From the NCBI RefSeq assembly GCF_029350945.1, contig NZ_JARKMS010000004.1, forward strand, positions 384,590 through 448,589: a DNA stretch of 64,000 bases. The letters are read 5' to 3'. Both the position numbers and the translations under genes were made by a program. Source of the DNA: Maribacter huludaoensis (GTDB taxonomy: Bacteria > Bacteroidota > Bacteroidia > Flavobacteriales > Flavobacteriaceae). A model generated the notes under the pieces. That model made no database searches, was not told the DNA's origin, and worked only from the letters and a program-made list of their open reading frames with translations. Positions 20,005-29,991 of the stretch are shown piece by piece (the first letter of the stretch is position 1; each line of letters opens with the position of its first letter).

Positions 20005-20988
20005 ATGTCTGATAAAATAGAACGTGTAAAAACATTGATTATAGGATCCGGTCCTGCAGGGTATACAGCTGCAATATATGCTGCCCGTGCAGATTTAAAG
20101 CCTGTTATGTATACAGGTATGGAGCCAGGGGGTCAATTGACCACCACAACGGAAGTAGATAATTTTCCTGGATATCCGGAGGGGATAGACGGTCCTACTA
20201 TGATGGTACAATTGCAACAACAAGCAGAACGTTTTGGTACCGAGGTTAGAATAGGTATGATCACTTCTGTAGAATTTTCAAAGGAAAAAGGAGGTATTCA
20301 TAAGGTAGTTGCGGACAATGATAAGGTAATAGAGGCAGAAACGGTTATTATTTCTACCGGAGCATCTGCCAAGTATCTTAATATTCCTAGTGAGCAACGT
20401 TTGCGTGGGGGCGGTGTATCTGCCTGCGCAGTGTGCGACGGTTTCTTTTATAAGGGTCAAGATGTTGCCATAGTAGGTGCGGGTGATACTGCCGCTGAAG
20501 AAGCGTCTTATTTGGCCAACATTTGTAATAAAGTAACCATGTTGGTACGTAGAGATGAGATGAGAGCCTCTAAAGCAATGCAACATAGGGTACACAGTAT
20601 AAAGAATATTGATGTACGTTACAATACCGAAGTTGATGAAGTACTAGGTGATCAGGTTGTTGAAGGTTTACGTATGGTAAACAACCAAACAGGTGAAAAG
20701 GAAGAAATTGCTATTACCGGTATCTTTATCGCAATTGGTCATAAACCAAATACGGATATATTTAAAGGTCAGTTAGATATGGATGAAACTGGTTACCTTA
20801 TAACAGAAGGTAAGTCTACCAAGACTAATTTACCTGGTGTTTTTGCCAGTGGAGATGCACAAGACAAAGAATACAGGCAAGCGGTTACCGCTGCTGGATC
20901 TGGTTGTATGGCTGCTTTGGATGCTGAGCGTTATTTGGCAGCCATTGGTTCTGTTGAGGAAGCAGTAGCAGACCAATATAAATTATAG
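20005..20988 (+). CDS. trxB: Thioredoxin-disulfide reductase
   Basis: Cytoplasmic flavoenzyme that reduces thioredoxin with NADPH. 327 residues; FAD-binding GSGPAGYTAAIYAARA (14-29), redox-active CAVC at 141-144, NADPH-binding GAGDTAAEEASYLAN, and the C-terminal FAD motif GVFASGDAQDKEYRQ. Length and order are standard. A good terminator follows. Confidence 0.97.
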   Translation: MSDKIERVKTLIIGSGPAGYTAAIYAARADLKPVMYTGMEPGGQLTTTTEVDNFPGYPEGIDGPTMMVQLQQQAERFGTEVRIGMITSVEFSKEKGGIHKVVADNDKVIEAETVIISTGASAKYLNIPSEQRLRGGGVSACAVCDGFFYKGQDVAIVGAGDTAAEEASYLANICNKVTMLVRRDEMRASKAMQHRVHSIKNIDVRYNTEVDEVLGDQVVEGLRMVNNQTGEKEEIAITGIFIAIGHKPNTDIFKGQLDMDETGYLITEGKSTKTNLPGVFASGDAQDKEYRQAVTAAGSGCMAALDAERYLAAIGSVEEAVADQYKL

Positions 20989-21007
20989 TAAAAAAGTTTT
21001 AAATAAA

Positions 21008-21036
21008 GGCCCATTCATTTAAATGGGCCTTTTTTG
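21008..21036 (+). terminator. Terminator after trxB
   Basis: GGCCCATT (21008-21015) and AATGGGCC (21022-21029) form an 8-bp stem with a 6-nt loop and a following T run. Confidence 0.88.
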
Positions 21037-21051
21037 TTTTTTAATTCAAGG

Positions 21052-21498
21052 TCAATCTATTCTAACATAGTTTTCAGAGAAGGTACGGTTACCTTCTTCG
21101 TCTAAACTAATTTGACTAAACCTATCATTGCTAAGCTGAAGTTCAAATGTAAATATGCGCATGGTGTCCATAGCTTGGATCATTTCATTATCTCCATATT
21201 CCAGTGTTTCCATTAATTTATCTTCTGTAATATTATAAGTACCGTAACCAAATCTACCTACTTTGTCCACGGGTACATATCTGGTCCACATAATTTTTCC
21301 GTTATAATACATTTTAACCTGTCTGTACCCATCTGCTGTAGGTATGGTATCAATAACTTGTTGTCCGTCGTAATTATAAAAACTTTCTAGCTCCCAGGTA
21401 CCTTGTATGGTATGCATATAGTTTTCATTAATAGAATTTGTAGAGGCTGCTGAAACCAATAAGAGCATCAACAAAACCAAACCTATAATTTTTTTCAT
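21052..21498 (-). CDS. Secreted protein of unknown function, lipocalin-like
   Basis: 148 residues with a clear signal peptide (MKKIIGLVLLMLLLVSAAS). The mature part has alternating beta-strand character and the segment IQGTWELESFYNYDG, which resembles the opening of lipocalin-like domains of Bacteroidota. It is convergent with trxB. No catalytic residues can be named. Confidence 0.6.
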   Translation of the reverse strand: MKKIIGLVLLMLLLVSAASTNSINENYMHTIQGTWELESFYNYDGQQVIDTIPTADGYRQVKMYYNGKIMWTRYVPVDKVGRFGYGTYNITEDKLMETLEYGDNEMIQAMDTMRIFTFELQLSNDRFSQISLDEEGNRTFSENYVRID

Positions 21499-21627
21499 AG
21501 TGATAAGGTGTTAGTTAATAAAAGAGGTGAACGTGTACTAAAAAGATACGAATTAAATATTAGAATTTAATAAAAAATATAACTAATAATTACGAATAAC
21601 ATAATTAATATCATCTTATTGTATCAA

Positions 21628-22671
21628 TTATTGGGTACATGTGTAAAATGAATTAAGAATATTGCAAAGAGTTGAAATGTCTTGATTTGTGTGTGAAGCG
21701 CTTAAAACTATACGACTCATTAAAGAATCCTTTTCTGTGGGATACCTGAAATTTGTAACTATTATTCCGTTTTCTTTTAGATAGGTAGCTAGTAATTCAT
21801 TTTGAAAATTAAAGGTAGGATGCCCCTCTGCAAAGACAAAAATAGAAGTTGTTGATAATTTTGATAAGAAGAGCTCGGTATTTTTATGTAATTGAGCTCT
21901 TTTTATTTTGATAAGTTCTTCAGCATCCTTAATAGTAGCTAAAGCTGCTGGTGTTGCCGGGCTGGCGCCACCAAAAAAAGAGGTCTGCTTTAATTGGTCT
22001 ATACTGTTCAAATTGCCAAAAATGGCACCGGCCTGTACGCCAAATCCCTTGCCCAATGAGCATGAGACCAATAGATTTTTTGGCTGTAGTGATTTTAAAA
22101 ATCTAAAACTGCCTCCGCCGTTTTTGCCTGTAATCCCTATTCCGTGAGAATCATCTACGATCAAAATGATATCTTCTAACGCTAACCTTTTTAAATAGTT
22201 ATAATTAGGGTAGTTGTTAGCTTGAAAGTCAATACTATCCAAAAAAAGTACAGGTGTTTTGTTTGTTAGTTTTTTAATCGAATTTTCTAGTTCCACCCAA
22301 TTTTCAGATAATTTCTGGTGGTTTCTATATAAAGCGGAATGTGTATTTGGGGCGTAAAATAGTTGATAGTCAGTAGTGCTAAAATAGTCGCATAACAACT
22401 GCCCTGCCAAATACCCGGAAGACAGGGTAATACAACTTTCGCTACCTGACATTTTTGCCAAGTACGCATCCACTTCATCAAAAATGGATATTTTAATATT
22501 AGATTTACGAGAAGCACTGTAAGCTGTGCCATATTTTTTGATATTCTTGATGAACAATGATTGAAAATCTGCATTTGTCTGTAATCCCAAATAAGACGTA
22601 CCGCCAAAATATAGGTATTCCTTACCGTCAACGCTTATAGTTCTATCGGGAAATTCATCAATAGTAAACAT
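21628..22671 (-). CDS. Aminotransferase of the 8-amino-7-oxononanoate synthase/KBL family
   Basis: PLP-dependent acyl-CoA:amino acid transferase family (fold type I), 347 residues, a little short of the usual 380-400. The PLP lysine is K208 in SCSLGKGFG, with the aspartate/histidine segment DDSHGIG at 173-179. Members make KAPA, 2-amino-3-ketobutyrate or similar products; no other biotin genes are here. Its ATG overlaps the stop of the dipeptide epimerase by one base (TAATG), so the two are translationally coupled, which suggests a linked role in amino acid or cell-wall peptide use rather than biotin synthesis. Confidence 0.8.
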   Translation of the reverse strand: MFTIDEFPDRTISVDGKEYLYFGGTSYLGLQTNADFQSLFIKNIKKYGTAYSASRKSNIKISIFDEVDAYLAKMSGSESCITLSSGYLAGQLLCDYFSTTDYQLFYAPNTHSALYRNHQKLSENWVELENSIKKLTNKTPVLFLDSIDFQANNYPNYNYLKRLALEDIILIVDDSHGIGITGKNGGGSFRFLKSLQPKNLLVSCSLGKGFGVQAGAIFGNLNSIDQLKQTSFFGGASPATPAALATIKDAEELIKIKRAQLHKNTELFLSKLSTTSIFVFAEGHPTFNFQNELLATYLKENGIIVTNFRYPTEKDSLMSRIVLSASHTNQDISTLCNILNSFYTCTQ

Positions 22672-23684
22672 TAATCTAATAATTGAACACCGCTACCGGC
22701 AAGTTTAGGGAAAATCACTTTTCCGTCAGGTTCAATATGAACACCCGTTGCAATGTCACTTTTCAATAATAAAGCACCGTCCATATCCACATAATCTAAT
22801 TGTGGAATTAATTGAGCAATAGCAGAAATACCTACTGTAGATTCTGTCATACAACCAACCATTACACTTATACCTAATTCTTTAGCCTTTTTTATCATGC
22901 GTAGGGCAGGGGTAAGGCCGCCACATTTGGTCAGTTTAATATTTATACCACTAAAATGTAAAGCGCATTTTTCTACATCACTCTCTACAACACAACTTTC
23001 ATCAGCAATTACGGGCAATACACAATGGTGCATGACTTCTTCCATACCAGACCAGTCATCAGCTTTTAAAGGTTGTTCCAAAAACTCTACCCCCAAATCT
23101 TTCAAAAGGGGGGCGTTGAATATGGTTTCTTCTGCCGTCCATGCACAGTTGGCATCTATTCTAAAAATAGCATTGGTATGTTTTCTTAATTCGCGGACAA
23201 TTGCGACATCGTCACTAGTACCCAATTTTATTTTATAGATAGGCCAAGGCATTTCTTGCATTTTTGCCAACATAACCTCAATAGGAGCAATACCAATGGT
23301 GTAGTTAGTGGTAGGATATTTTTCAATCTTTGTGCCCCAAACCTCATATAATGGTTTTCCCAGTAATTTTCCATAGAGATCATGAGCGGCCAAGTCTAAG
23401 GCGCAAATGGCAAAATTTGATAAACCTTTGCGCACTAGAAATTCATGAAAAATTTCTGGTGTGGTAAATTCAAATACTTCTATTTCAGATTTAATGGAAT
23501 TAATTTCATCCATCATGCTCTCTACAGTAATCTTGTAATACGGATTGGAGGTTGCCTCTCCATATCCTGTTTTACCGTTTAAGGTTAAACAGGCAATTAT
23601 AGTATCTTGAAAATCATGGGATTCCCTAGAAATGCTAAAGGTATGTTTTAGTGGTAAAATGTATTTTTTAAGTTGTACTTGCAT
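22671..23684 (-). CDS. Dipeptide epimerase (L-Ala-D/L-Glu epimerase type, enolase superfamily)
   Basis: Enolase-superfamily enzyme that epimerises dipeptides, typically L-Ala-D-Glu from murein. Catalytic and metal-binding elements are present in order: KIKLG with the KxK pair, IDANCAW, EQPLK, ADESC and the final lysine in IKLTKCGG. I start at the ATG at 23684 (MQVQLKKYILPLKHTF), which begins the capping domain; an upstream ATG at 23714 only adds 10 residues. Length is about 337. Coupled to the AONS-like gene. Confidence 0.85.
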   Translation of the reverse strand: MQVQLKKYILPLKHTFSISRESHDFQDTIIACLTLNGKTGYGEATSNPYYKITVESMMDEINSIKSEIEVFEFTTPEIFHEFLVRKGLSNFAICALDLAAHDLYGKLLGKPLYEVWGTKIEKYPTTNYTIGIAPIEVMLAKMQEMPWPIYKIKLGTSDDVAIVRELRKHTNAIFRIDANCAWTAEETIFNAPLLKDLGVEFLEQPLKADDWSGMEEVMHHCVLPVIADESCVVESDVEKCALHFSGINIKLTKCGGLTPALRMIKKAKELGISVMVGCMTESTVGISAIAQLIPQLDYVDMDGALLLKSDIATGVHIEPDGKVIFPKLAGSGVQLLD

Positions 23685-23721
23685 ACTACTAATATACAGA
23701 TTAGGCATAGACAAAAAAATG

Positions 23722-23749
23722 AAAACCCACTGATATTTCAGTGGGTTTT
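23722..23749 (-). terminator. Terminator after the DUF2807 gene
   Basis: A 12-bp perfect stem AAAACCCACTGA / TCAGTGGGTTTT with a 4-nt loop lies between two minus-strand genes; on the minus strand it is followed by a T-rich stretch. Confidence 0.85.
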
Positions 23750-23772
23750 AAATTTAGGTGTGTCCAAGGATA

Positions 23773-24495
23773 TTAGTACTTGTGTACGCTACCGGAGACC
23801 GATTTGTTTTTATGAACGTTGGGGTCACCTTTATAAGAGATGTTGCCACCACTAGAGGCTTCTGCCGTTAGGTTGTCCGTAACGTCAATGCTAATATTTG
23901 CACCGCTGCTAGCGTCCGCATTTGCCACCAATGTAGATAAGTCCTTAGCCCTAATATTTGCACCGCTACTGGCATCTACATAAACTTCTTTGGCAGAACC
24001 TTCTAAAGAGATATTTGCACCGCTACTGGCATCTATTTCCATATTGGTTACAACTACTGTAGCATTGATAATGGCACCGCTACTGGCATCAACTTCTAAT
24101 TTATCTGACTGAATTTTATTTTCAGTCGTTAAATGAGCTCCACTAGATGCCTTTAAACTGGTAATATTGGGCATGGTTACATATACCTTTTTAGTAGCTC
24201 TACCAATATTCTCTATACTGTGAATTTTTAATTTCCCGTTTTTAATATCTGTACCGATCAAGTCAATGATATTTTCATCGGCCTCTACTGAAATGTCAAA
24301 ATTTGGACCCTGGGTTACAAATACTTCTAACCCTTCAGAGCTGGCAACTTCCGTGAAATCACCGGTAATTTCCCTGGTTTCTTCAACGATTACGCCATTA
24401 CCTTTTTCCCCGGTACCAAAATTAATATCAAAATTGCAAGATGAAAGTATTAGGGCCAATACGAGTGCTACGGTTATTCTTACTAGTGTTGTCAT
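23773..24495 (-). CDS. DUF2807 (GIN domain) lipoprotein
   Basis: 240 residues. Lipoprotein signal ending at the cysteine in LILSSCNFD, then a right-handed beta-helix type GIN domain with repeated DASSGANI units (about 130-215) that probably form a solenoid face. Such proteins are frequent in Bacteroidota and often sit beside PspC genes, as here. An envelope or adhesion role is inferred. Same strand as pspC, 110 bp downstream of it. Confidence 0.85.
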   Translation of the reverse strand: MTTLVRITVALVLALILSSCNFDINFGTGEKGNGVIVEETREITGDFTEVASSEGLEVFVTQGPNFDISVEADENIIDLIGTDIKNGKLKIHSIENIGRATKKVYVTMPNITSLKASSGAHLTTENKIQSDKLEVDASSGAIINATVVVTNMEIDASSGANISLEGSAKEVYVDASSGANIRAKDLSTLVANADASSGANISIDVTDNLTAEASSGGNISYKGDPNVHKNKSVSGSVHKY

Positions 24496-24605
24496 GATTG
24501 TTCGTTTTTTGATTGATTAATATATTATGATGTAAAAATGATTGTTTTTTTAGTCTTTTACGATTAATAAATACTGAATTGTTGTTTTAGGTGTATGAAC
24601 TGTAA

Positions 24606-26396
24606 TTAGTTGATACTATCGTTGGTATTGACCTTTACGCCGTTCTGATCTAACTTCATTTTAAACGATTCTCCATTATCGTTAACGTCAATGTCTATTC
24701 CATTTTCGTTGATGATGATTTTACCTTTATCACCATTATCGTTAATGTTGATGTCAATACCATTTTCATTGATATTGATGCGGTTAGAGCTGTCGTCATC
24801 TTCATCGTTCATTTCAATGAATTCAGGACAGTCCTGGCATTCAAGCTCACCGTTGTCGGTCATTTTCCAGATATATCCTGAAAGACCTTCAACATCCCTA
24901 TCCGTATTAACAGTGGTAATCCAATCTCTAGAATTTGTCTGGTCATAGGTTAAAATGGTGCCCACGGGTAAAAATATGTTTACACGAACTTCCTGGTCTT
25001 TAAACTTAGGACCTTGTGTGGTCAAATAATCATCAAAAGAGATAGTATTACCGTTTACTTCATATTCATAGACGATTTGACTGGCAATATCTTTTGCCTC
25101 TCTGTTGGATGGACCATCAGCCTCTTTTCTAATTTGAACACGAACCAAGGTGTCTTTAGACTTACGAATTCGGAATCTGACATCATCGGAAACCAAAACC
25201 TTATTACCAGCTTCGTCATAAGAAATAAAGGTATCGCCCATGTGCATATCCTTTTCGTAATCGTACTCATCCGTAGATACCAACCTAATATTCAACGTAT
25301 CTGTAGGGATCACCGTGGTAATCTCTTGTTCAACAGATGTGCTACCGGTATAGGCGTGTGCTGCAGCTTCTCTAATACCAAAGATGACCAAACATATAAT
25401 TGATATTAACCATAATCCTAACAATGAGAATTTAGCAACGGTACCAATAGACTTCAGGTTATTTACCAATATTTTTAATCCTAAATACATTAAGAAGAAA
25501 AACGGAATGCCTATAGCAAAAAAGGCCAATAACGATACTACCCAAATAGGCAAGTTGGTAGAATTTACAACATTGTAGAAATCAATACCAGGTACATGAA
25601 TGATATCTAAAATACCAACGGTAAACATACCTACAAAAAGACCTATCAATGTAGCCGCACCAATGATAACTAAAAGAATACCAATGAATTTGCCAAAGAT
25701 TTTGAACAGAAACATTACAATGTCACCAAAGGTGTCAAAAATCGTTTTACCTCCTTTTTTGACGGTGTCTCCTACTTTTTCATAGTCTACACTTTTTACA
25801 CGATCCGCTACGTCATCAAAACCCTCTTTAACTTTACGCTCAATATTACTGATGTTGACCGTTTCGCCGCTCATATCTAATTTTTGAGCGGTAGTTTTGG
25901 CTTCAGGAATAAGGATCCACAGAAGACCATAGATAAAGATGAATCCTCCCCAAGTGAAAATAGTCAAGAAAATCCATAGTAAACGAATCCATAACGGATC
26001 AATACCAAAGTAATGCGCTAACCCTGCAGATACGCCGGCAACATATTTCTTTTCTGTATCCCTATATAGTTTCTTAACTCTTTCCTTAGTATAGGCAGAC
26101 TTTTCTTTAGGCTCATCTTCAAACATGTCCTCATCTACCATATAGTCTTCTGGTTGCCCCATTATGGCAATAACTTCATCTACCTCTTTTTGAGTGATAA
26201 CCTGTCTTTCATTCTCTAATTTGTCATGAAAAAGTTCGGCTATACGGGCTTCTATATCTGCAATGATTTCATCGCTGCCCGGTGTGTTGGCAAAAGAACG
26301 TTTTACAGATTCTAAATACCTACGCATTATATTGTATGCCTCTTCATCTATATGGAAGAGCATGTTCGCTAAATTTATATTTACTGTTTTGTTCAT
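24606..26396 (-). CDS. PspC-domain membrane protein with repeated acidic C-terminus
   Basis: I start at the ATG at 26396 (MNKTVNINLANML), as the upstream frame overlaps padR. The 596 residues have an N-terminal helical region with a DUF1707/HAAS-like feel (IADIEARIAEL), a PspC domain (YVAGVSAGLAHYFGIDPLWI), several membrane helices, and a soluble C-terminal domain. The last 70 residues repeat NENGIDININDNG-like units. PspC proteins act in envelope stress responses. padR ends 2 bp before it, so both are on one message and PadR probably controls it. Confidence 0.85.
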   Translation of the reverse strand: MNKTVNINLANMLFHIDEEAYNIMRRYLESVKRSFANTPGSDEIIADIEARIAELFHDKLENERQVITQKEVDEVIAIMGQPEDYMVDEDMFEDEPKEKSAYTKERVKKLYRDTEKKYVAGVSAGLAHYFGIDPLWIRLLWIFLTIFTWGGFIFIYGLLWILIPEAKTTAQKLDMSGETVNISNIERKVKEGFDDVADRVKSVDYEKVGDTVKKGGKTIFDTFGDIVMFLFKIFGKFIGILLVIIGAATLIGLFVGMFTVGILDIIHVPGIDFYNVVNSTNLPIWVVSLLAFFAIGIPFFFLMYLGLKILVNNLKSIGTVAKFSLLGLWLISIICLVIFGIREAAAHAYTGSTSVEQEITTVIPTDTLNIRLVSTDEYDYEKDMHMGDTFISYDEAGNKVLVSDDVRFRIRKSKDTLVRVQIRKEADGPSNREAKDIASQIVYEYEVNGNTISFDDYLTTQGPKFKDQEVRVNIFLPVGTILTYDQTNSRDWITTVNTDRDVEGLSGYIWKMTDNGELECQDCPEFIEMNDEDDDSSNRININENGIDININDNGDKGKIIINENGIDIDVNDNGESFKMKLDQNGVKVNTNDSIN

Positions 26397-26398
26397 GA

Positions 26399-26734
26399 TC
26401 AGCTGTTTTTTGAGTTGGTTACCAGGTTGGTGGCTTTTCTTAATTCGTCCCAAGTGGTATCTAATTCTTTAAGGAATATTTTACCGGTCTCGGTTAATGT
26501 ATAGTATTTTCTTGGTGGTCCAGAAGTAGATTCTTCCCAACGGTAGTTCAGAAGCCCCGCATTCTTTAACCTGGTCAATAGCGGATAGATAGTGCCTTCC
26601 ACTACTAGCATTTTTGCATCTTTTAACGTGCCCAAGATTTCAGAAGCATATTTATCATGTCCATTTAAAATGGACAGGATGCAATACTCCAAAACCCCTT
26701 TACGCATTTGTGCTTTTGTATTTTCTACATTCAT
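26399..26734 (-). CDS. PadR-family transcriptional regulator
   Basis: Winged-helix regulator of about 111 residues when started at the ATG at 26734, which follows an AAAAGAGATT ribosome-binding-like stretch (MNVENTKAQMRKG). Family motifs are GVLEYCILSIL, VVEGTIYPLLTRL and GPPRKYYTLTETG. An ORF extends 23 codons further upstream but that part looks non-conserved. Coupled to the PspC gene. In this arrangement PadR usually represses its own operon. Confidence 0.9.
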   Translation of the reverse strand: MNVENTKAQMRKGVLEYCILSILNGHDKYASEILGTLKDAKMLVVEGTIYPLLTRLKNAGLLNYRWEESTSGPPRKYYTLTETGKIFLKELDTTWDELRKATNLVTNSKNS

Positions 26735-26917
26735 AATCTCTTTTTGCTTTTTATGCAGTCCCGTTTTTGGAGGGGATTGCTCCATTGTCTCTGTTGTCTG
26801 CATAGGTTAACTGTTCGTTTTTTGTTCGATGAATAAACATCCTTATTGATTTTTTTGATTGATTAATAAACTCTTAAGGGTGTGATGAATACCCATTATA
26901 TATGTGTACTGATGATT

Positions 26918-27400
26918 TTATTTAATAAATTTTATAGTGAAGGGATATTCAAAAACTTCGCCTTCGTTAGTTTTTATGGTAGCTAAAATGGTATAAACAA
27001 TGTTGATGATAAACAGGGCAGACTGAGCTAAGCCCAAAACTCCCACAGGTATCATCCATGGACCGAAAAAGTCGTCTGAATCAAAATTAAAATTGATGCT
27101 GTTGAAACTATGGACGTTTACCAAGCCAAAATTGTCAAAGTCGAAAATGTTCGGTAAAAATCCGCCTAGGAAAAATGGAATACTGACCATACCTACAAGA
27201 ATAGAGTAGAGTAGTATGCTAATTTGAAAGTTTAAAGCTTGTTTACCGTTGTGGTCTACAAACTCATATTCTTTTTTGTTTGCAGTCCATAATACCAAAG
27301 GAATGATGAAGTTCCCAAAGGGAATAAAAAACTTAGAGAACGTACTTGCATGTATAAGTGCAGAGAGGTTTCTTTCGTGCTTTGTTACTGATTCTGTCAT
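26918..27400 (-). CDS. DUF4870 domain membrane protein
   Basis: 160 residues with about four membrane segments. The opening TKHERNLSALIHASTF and EYEFVDHNGKQALNFQISI are the hallmarks of DUF4870 (Tic20-like) proteins. It precedes padR and pspC by 183 bp on the same strand, a common grouping in flavobacteria. Function unknown. Confidence 0.88.
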   Translation of the reverse strand: MTESVTKHERNLSALIHASTFSKFFIPFGNFIIPLVLWTANKKEYEFVDHNGKQALNFQISILLYSILVGMVSIPFFLGGFLPNIFDFDNFGLVNVHSFNSINFNFDSDDFFGPWMIPVGVLGLAQSALFIINIVYTILATIKTNEGEVFEYPFTIKFIK

Positions 27401-27594
27401 GATTGATTCGTTACTGATGATGATTGATTTTAATACTATGCAAAAGCCAATTACGTTGATTACCTATTAACTTCCTATGCAAATATATGTCTAAAAAAAG
27501 GTACTATGTAACGCATAGTACTAATATTTAACATTATTTTAACATTTTAGATTGGTGTAAATTATAGCTATTTTTATCCAAATTTTAGAATAAA

Positions 27595-28056
27595 ATGGCG
27601 GTAACACCTAGTAAAATCAATATGTTTTCCTTTTTTAAATTACCATCTGCATGGTGGTGCGGGGTGCGTTTAAAGGAAATAGATAAAAACAGGTCAGTGG
27701 TGACGGTAAAGCACAGATGGTTCAATCAGAATCCGTTTAATTCTATGTTTTGGGCTGTTCAAGGTATGGCTGCAGAATTAACGACTGGGGCTTTGATGAT
27801 AGACCAAATTGAGGCAACAGGAAAGAAAATTTCTATGTTGGTAGCCAACAATACCGCAAATTTTTCTAAAAAGGCCACAGGTAGAATTACATTTACTTGT
27901 GAAGACGGACACCTTATAAAAGAAGCTTTGGATAAAACGATTGCCACTGGAGAAGGACAAACCATTTGGATGAAATCTGTAGGTGTAAATACAGATGGGG
28001 TAGTGGTTAGTACATTCAAGTTTGAATGGACGGTGAGGTTGAAACAGAAAAAGTAG
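27595..28056 (+). CDS. DUF4442 domain protein (hot-dog fold, thioesterase-like)
   Basis: 153 residues. The WFNQNPFNSMFWAVQGMAAE segment matches the active-site region of DUF4442, a family with the hot-dog fold related to acyl-CoA thioesterases. Substrate unknown. The next gene begins inside or just after its end. Confidence 0.75.
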   Translation: MAVTPSKINMFSFFKLPSAWWCGVRLKEIDKNRSVVTVKHRWFNQNPFNSMFWAVQGMAAELTTGALMIDQIEATGKKISMLVANNTANFSKKATGRITFTCEDGHLIKEALDKTIATGEGQTIWMKSVGVNTDGVVVSTFKFEWTVRLKQKK

Positions 28057-28571
28057 TTTCAGTGAAAAGAGCGATAAGATTCAAAGAGACTCAGAAATTT
28101 ACCCAATGGTGGCTGTGGTTGATCATACTTGCTCCAATAATTTTAGTATTTTTTAATTTTTTAGGTATTATTCTTTATGTTTTTAGCGGTTACACTCCTG
28201 ATGATTCAGGAAATGTAAGTGTTTCTTGGGTATCGGGTAGGTTATCTATTGTTCAATTTATCTGCGTCCTAGTTTATGTAGCTACCATTTTATTTTTGGC
28301 ATTATCAAAACTTAAAGTATCGGTTTCGGATAAGGATATAAAAATTCATCATCTAGTATTTTTCAGTAAAGTCATTGATTTAAATGAAGTAGTAGAAAAA
28401 CAAATCGTTAATTATGATTTTGTAGGGTATGGTATCAGAAAAACTAAAAAGTACGGTACGGTCTATAATGTAAAGGGTAAAGAAGGAGTCGCCATAACAC
28501 AGACTAATGGTAAAAAGTACCTTTTTGGCTCGCAAAAGACCGAAGAATTTTTAAAATCTCTTTTAAAATAA
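28026..28571 (+). CDS. Membrane protein of unknown function, two helices and a PH-like tail
   Basis: 181 residues if started at the ATG at 28026, which overlaps the previous gene by 31 bp; a GTG at 28062 would remove the overlap and is possible. Two hydrophobic segments (about 31-54 and 73-93) are followed by a beta-rich C-terminal domain of bacterial PH type. Function unknown. Confidence 0.65.
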   Translation: MDGEVETEKVVSVKRAIRFKETQKFTQWWLWLIILAPIILVFFNFLGIILYVFSGYTPDDSGNVSVSWVSGRLSIVQFICVLVYVATILFLALSKLKVSVSDKDIKIHHLVFFSKVIDLNEVVEKQIVNYDFVGYGIRKTKKYGTVYNVKGKEGVAITQTNGKKYLFGSQKTEEFLKSLLK

Positions 28572-28639
28572 TTCGGTTTAGTTGTAACAAAAGTACTTCT
28601 GCTAACAACTAATAAGCATCAATCAAAAAAAATATACAC

Positions 28640-29437
28640 ATGAACGCACACGAAATAGATTATGAGATTTTTGGGGAAGAAATGCAATACGTTGAAATAG
28701 AGCTAGACCCACAAGAGGCAGTTGTTGCCGAGGCTGGTAGCTTTATGATGATGGATACCGATATTAAAATGAGCACCATTTTTGGTGATGGTAGCAATCA
28801 AGACAATAGCGTTTTAGGGAAGATTTTTTCAGCAGGAAAAAGAATGTTGACAGGTGAGAGTCTGTTTATGACGGCATTTTTAAATATTGGTCAGGGTAAA
28901 AAGCAAGTAAGTTTTGCTTCTCCGTATCCAGGTAAAATTCTGCCTATTGACCTTTCTGAAATGGGCGGACGTTTCGTTTGTCAAAAAGACGCCTTTTTAT
29001 GTGCAGCACAAGGAGTATCCGTAGGCATCGAGTTTTCAAAGAAATTGGGACGTGGACTCTTTGGGGGTGAAGGTTTTATCATGCAAAAATTAGAAGGAGA
29101 CGGAATGGCTTTCGTTCATGCAGGTGGTACACTGGCAAAAAAGACGTTGGCACCTGGTGAAGTACTAAAAGTAGATACCGGCTGTATAGTAGGGTTTACC
29201 AAAGAGGTAGATTACGATATTGAATTCGTTGGCGGAATTAGAAATACTGTTTTTGGCGGAGAAGGATTGTTCTTTGCAACGCTTCGCGGACCAGGTACTG
29301 TATATATTCAATCACTACCATTTAGCAGATTGGCAGGTAGAGTACTAGCATCAATACCTACAGGTGGAAAAGATAAAGGAGAAGGTAGTATTCTTGGGAC
29401 CTTAGGAGATATTGTTGGTGGAGATACCCGGTTTTAA
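28640..29437 (+). CDS. AIM24/TIGR00266 family protein
   Basis: 265 residues of the AIM24 family: beta-rich, glycine-rich, with the conserved segments EIFGEEMQYVEIELDP and EAGSFMMMDTDI. The biochemical role of bacterial members is unknown. No signal peptide. It is followed by more than 500 bp of low-complexity DNA. Confidence 0.88.
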   Translation: MNAHEIDYEIFGEEMQYVEIELDPQEAVVAEAGSFMMMDTDIKMSTIFGDGSNQDNSVLGKIFSAGKRMLTGESLFMTAFLNIGQGKKQVSFASPYPGKILPIDLSEMGGRFVCQKDAFLCAAQGVSVGIEFSKKLGRGLFGGEGFIMQKLEGDGMAFVHAGGTLAKKTLAPGEVLKVDTGCIVGFTKEVDYDIEFVGGIRNTVFGGEGLFFATLRGPGTVYIQSLPFSRLAGRVLASIPTGGKDKGEGSILGTLGDIVGGDTRF

Positions 29438-29991
29438 AAATTATGGACAAGGTACAAAGTACGGGGTACGGAGTATTAAGTATTTTGTTTGTATTTTGAG
29501 AAGAGAATTAGAATAAAGAAAATAGACTTGTTTTGATACGAGCATTTAAGGAGAATTCAGCGATGATAGAAGTAAGTTGTGCAAAGTACAAAGTATTAAG
29601 TACGAAGTACAAAGTGTAAAAAAACATTTGAATTTAACTTTTGAGTTTGAACTTGACTTTTGAACTTGACTTTTGAACTTGACTTTTGAACTTGATTTTT
29701 GAACTTGAACTTGAACTTGACTTTTGAATTTGAATTTGAACTTGAATCTTGAACTTGAACTTAACTTTTGAATTTGAATTTGAATTTGAATTTGGTTTTT
29801 GAACTTGAACTTGACTCTTGAACTTGAACTTGACTTTTGAATTTGAATTTGATTTTTGAACTTGAACTTGAATTTGATTTTTGAGCTTGAGTTTTTATTT
29901 TAATATTCCAACAACCAACAACCAACAACCAACAACCAGCAACCAACAACCAGCAACCAGCAACCAGCAACGAGCAACGAGCAACGAACTT
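29438..29991. repeat. Composite low-complexity repeat region
   Basis: Three blocks without a credible gene: runs of AAGTA/TTAAGTAC type with a GAATAAAG-AAATAGACTTGTTTTGAT core (29450-29620), a tract of TTGAAC/TTTGAA hexamers (about 29625-29890), and CAACCAACAAC/CAGCAAC repeats (29908-29987). Related composites recur at 44.2, 44.9 and 45.6 kb. ORFs through this region are artefacts of the repeats. Confidence 0.85.

Noticed and set aside
29761..29970. 69-codon minus-strand frame of KFKF and LLVAGCW repeats
   Set aside because: Pure translation of tandem hexamer and CAACCA repeats.
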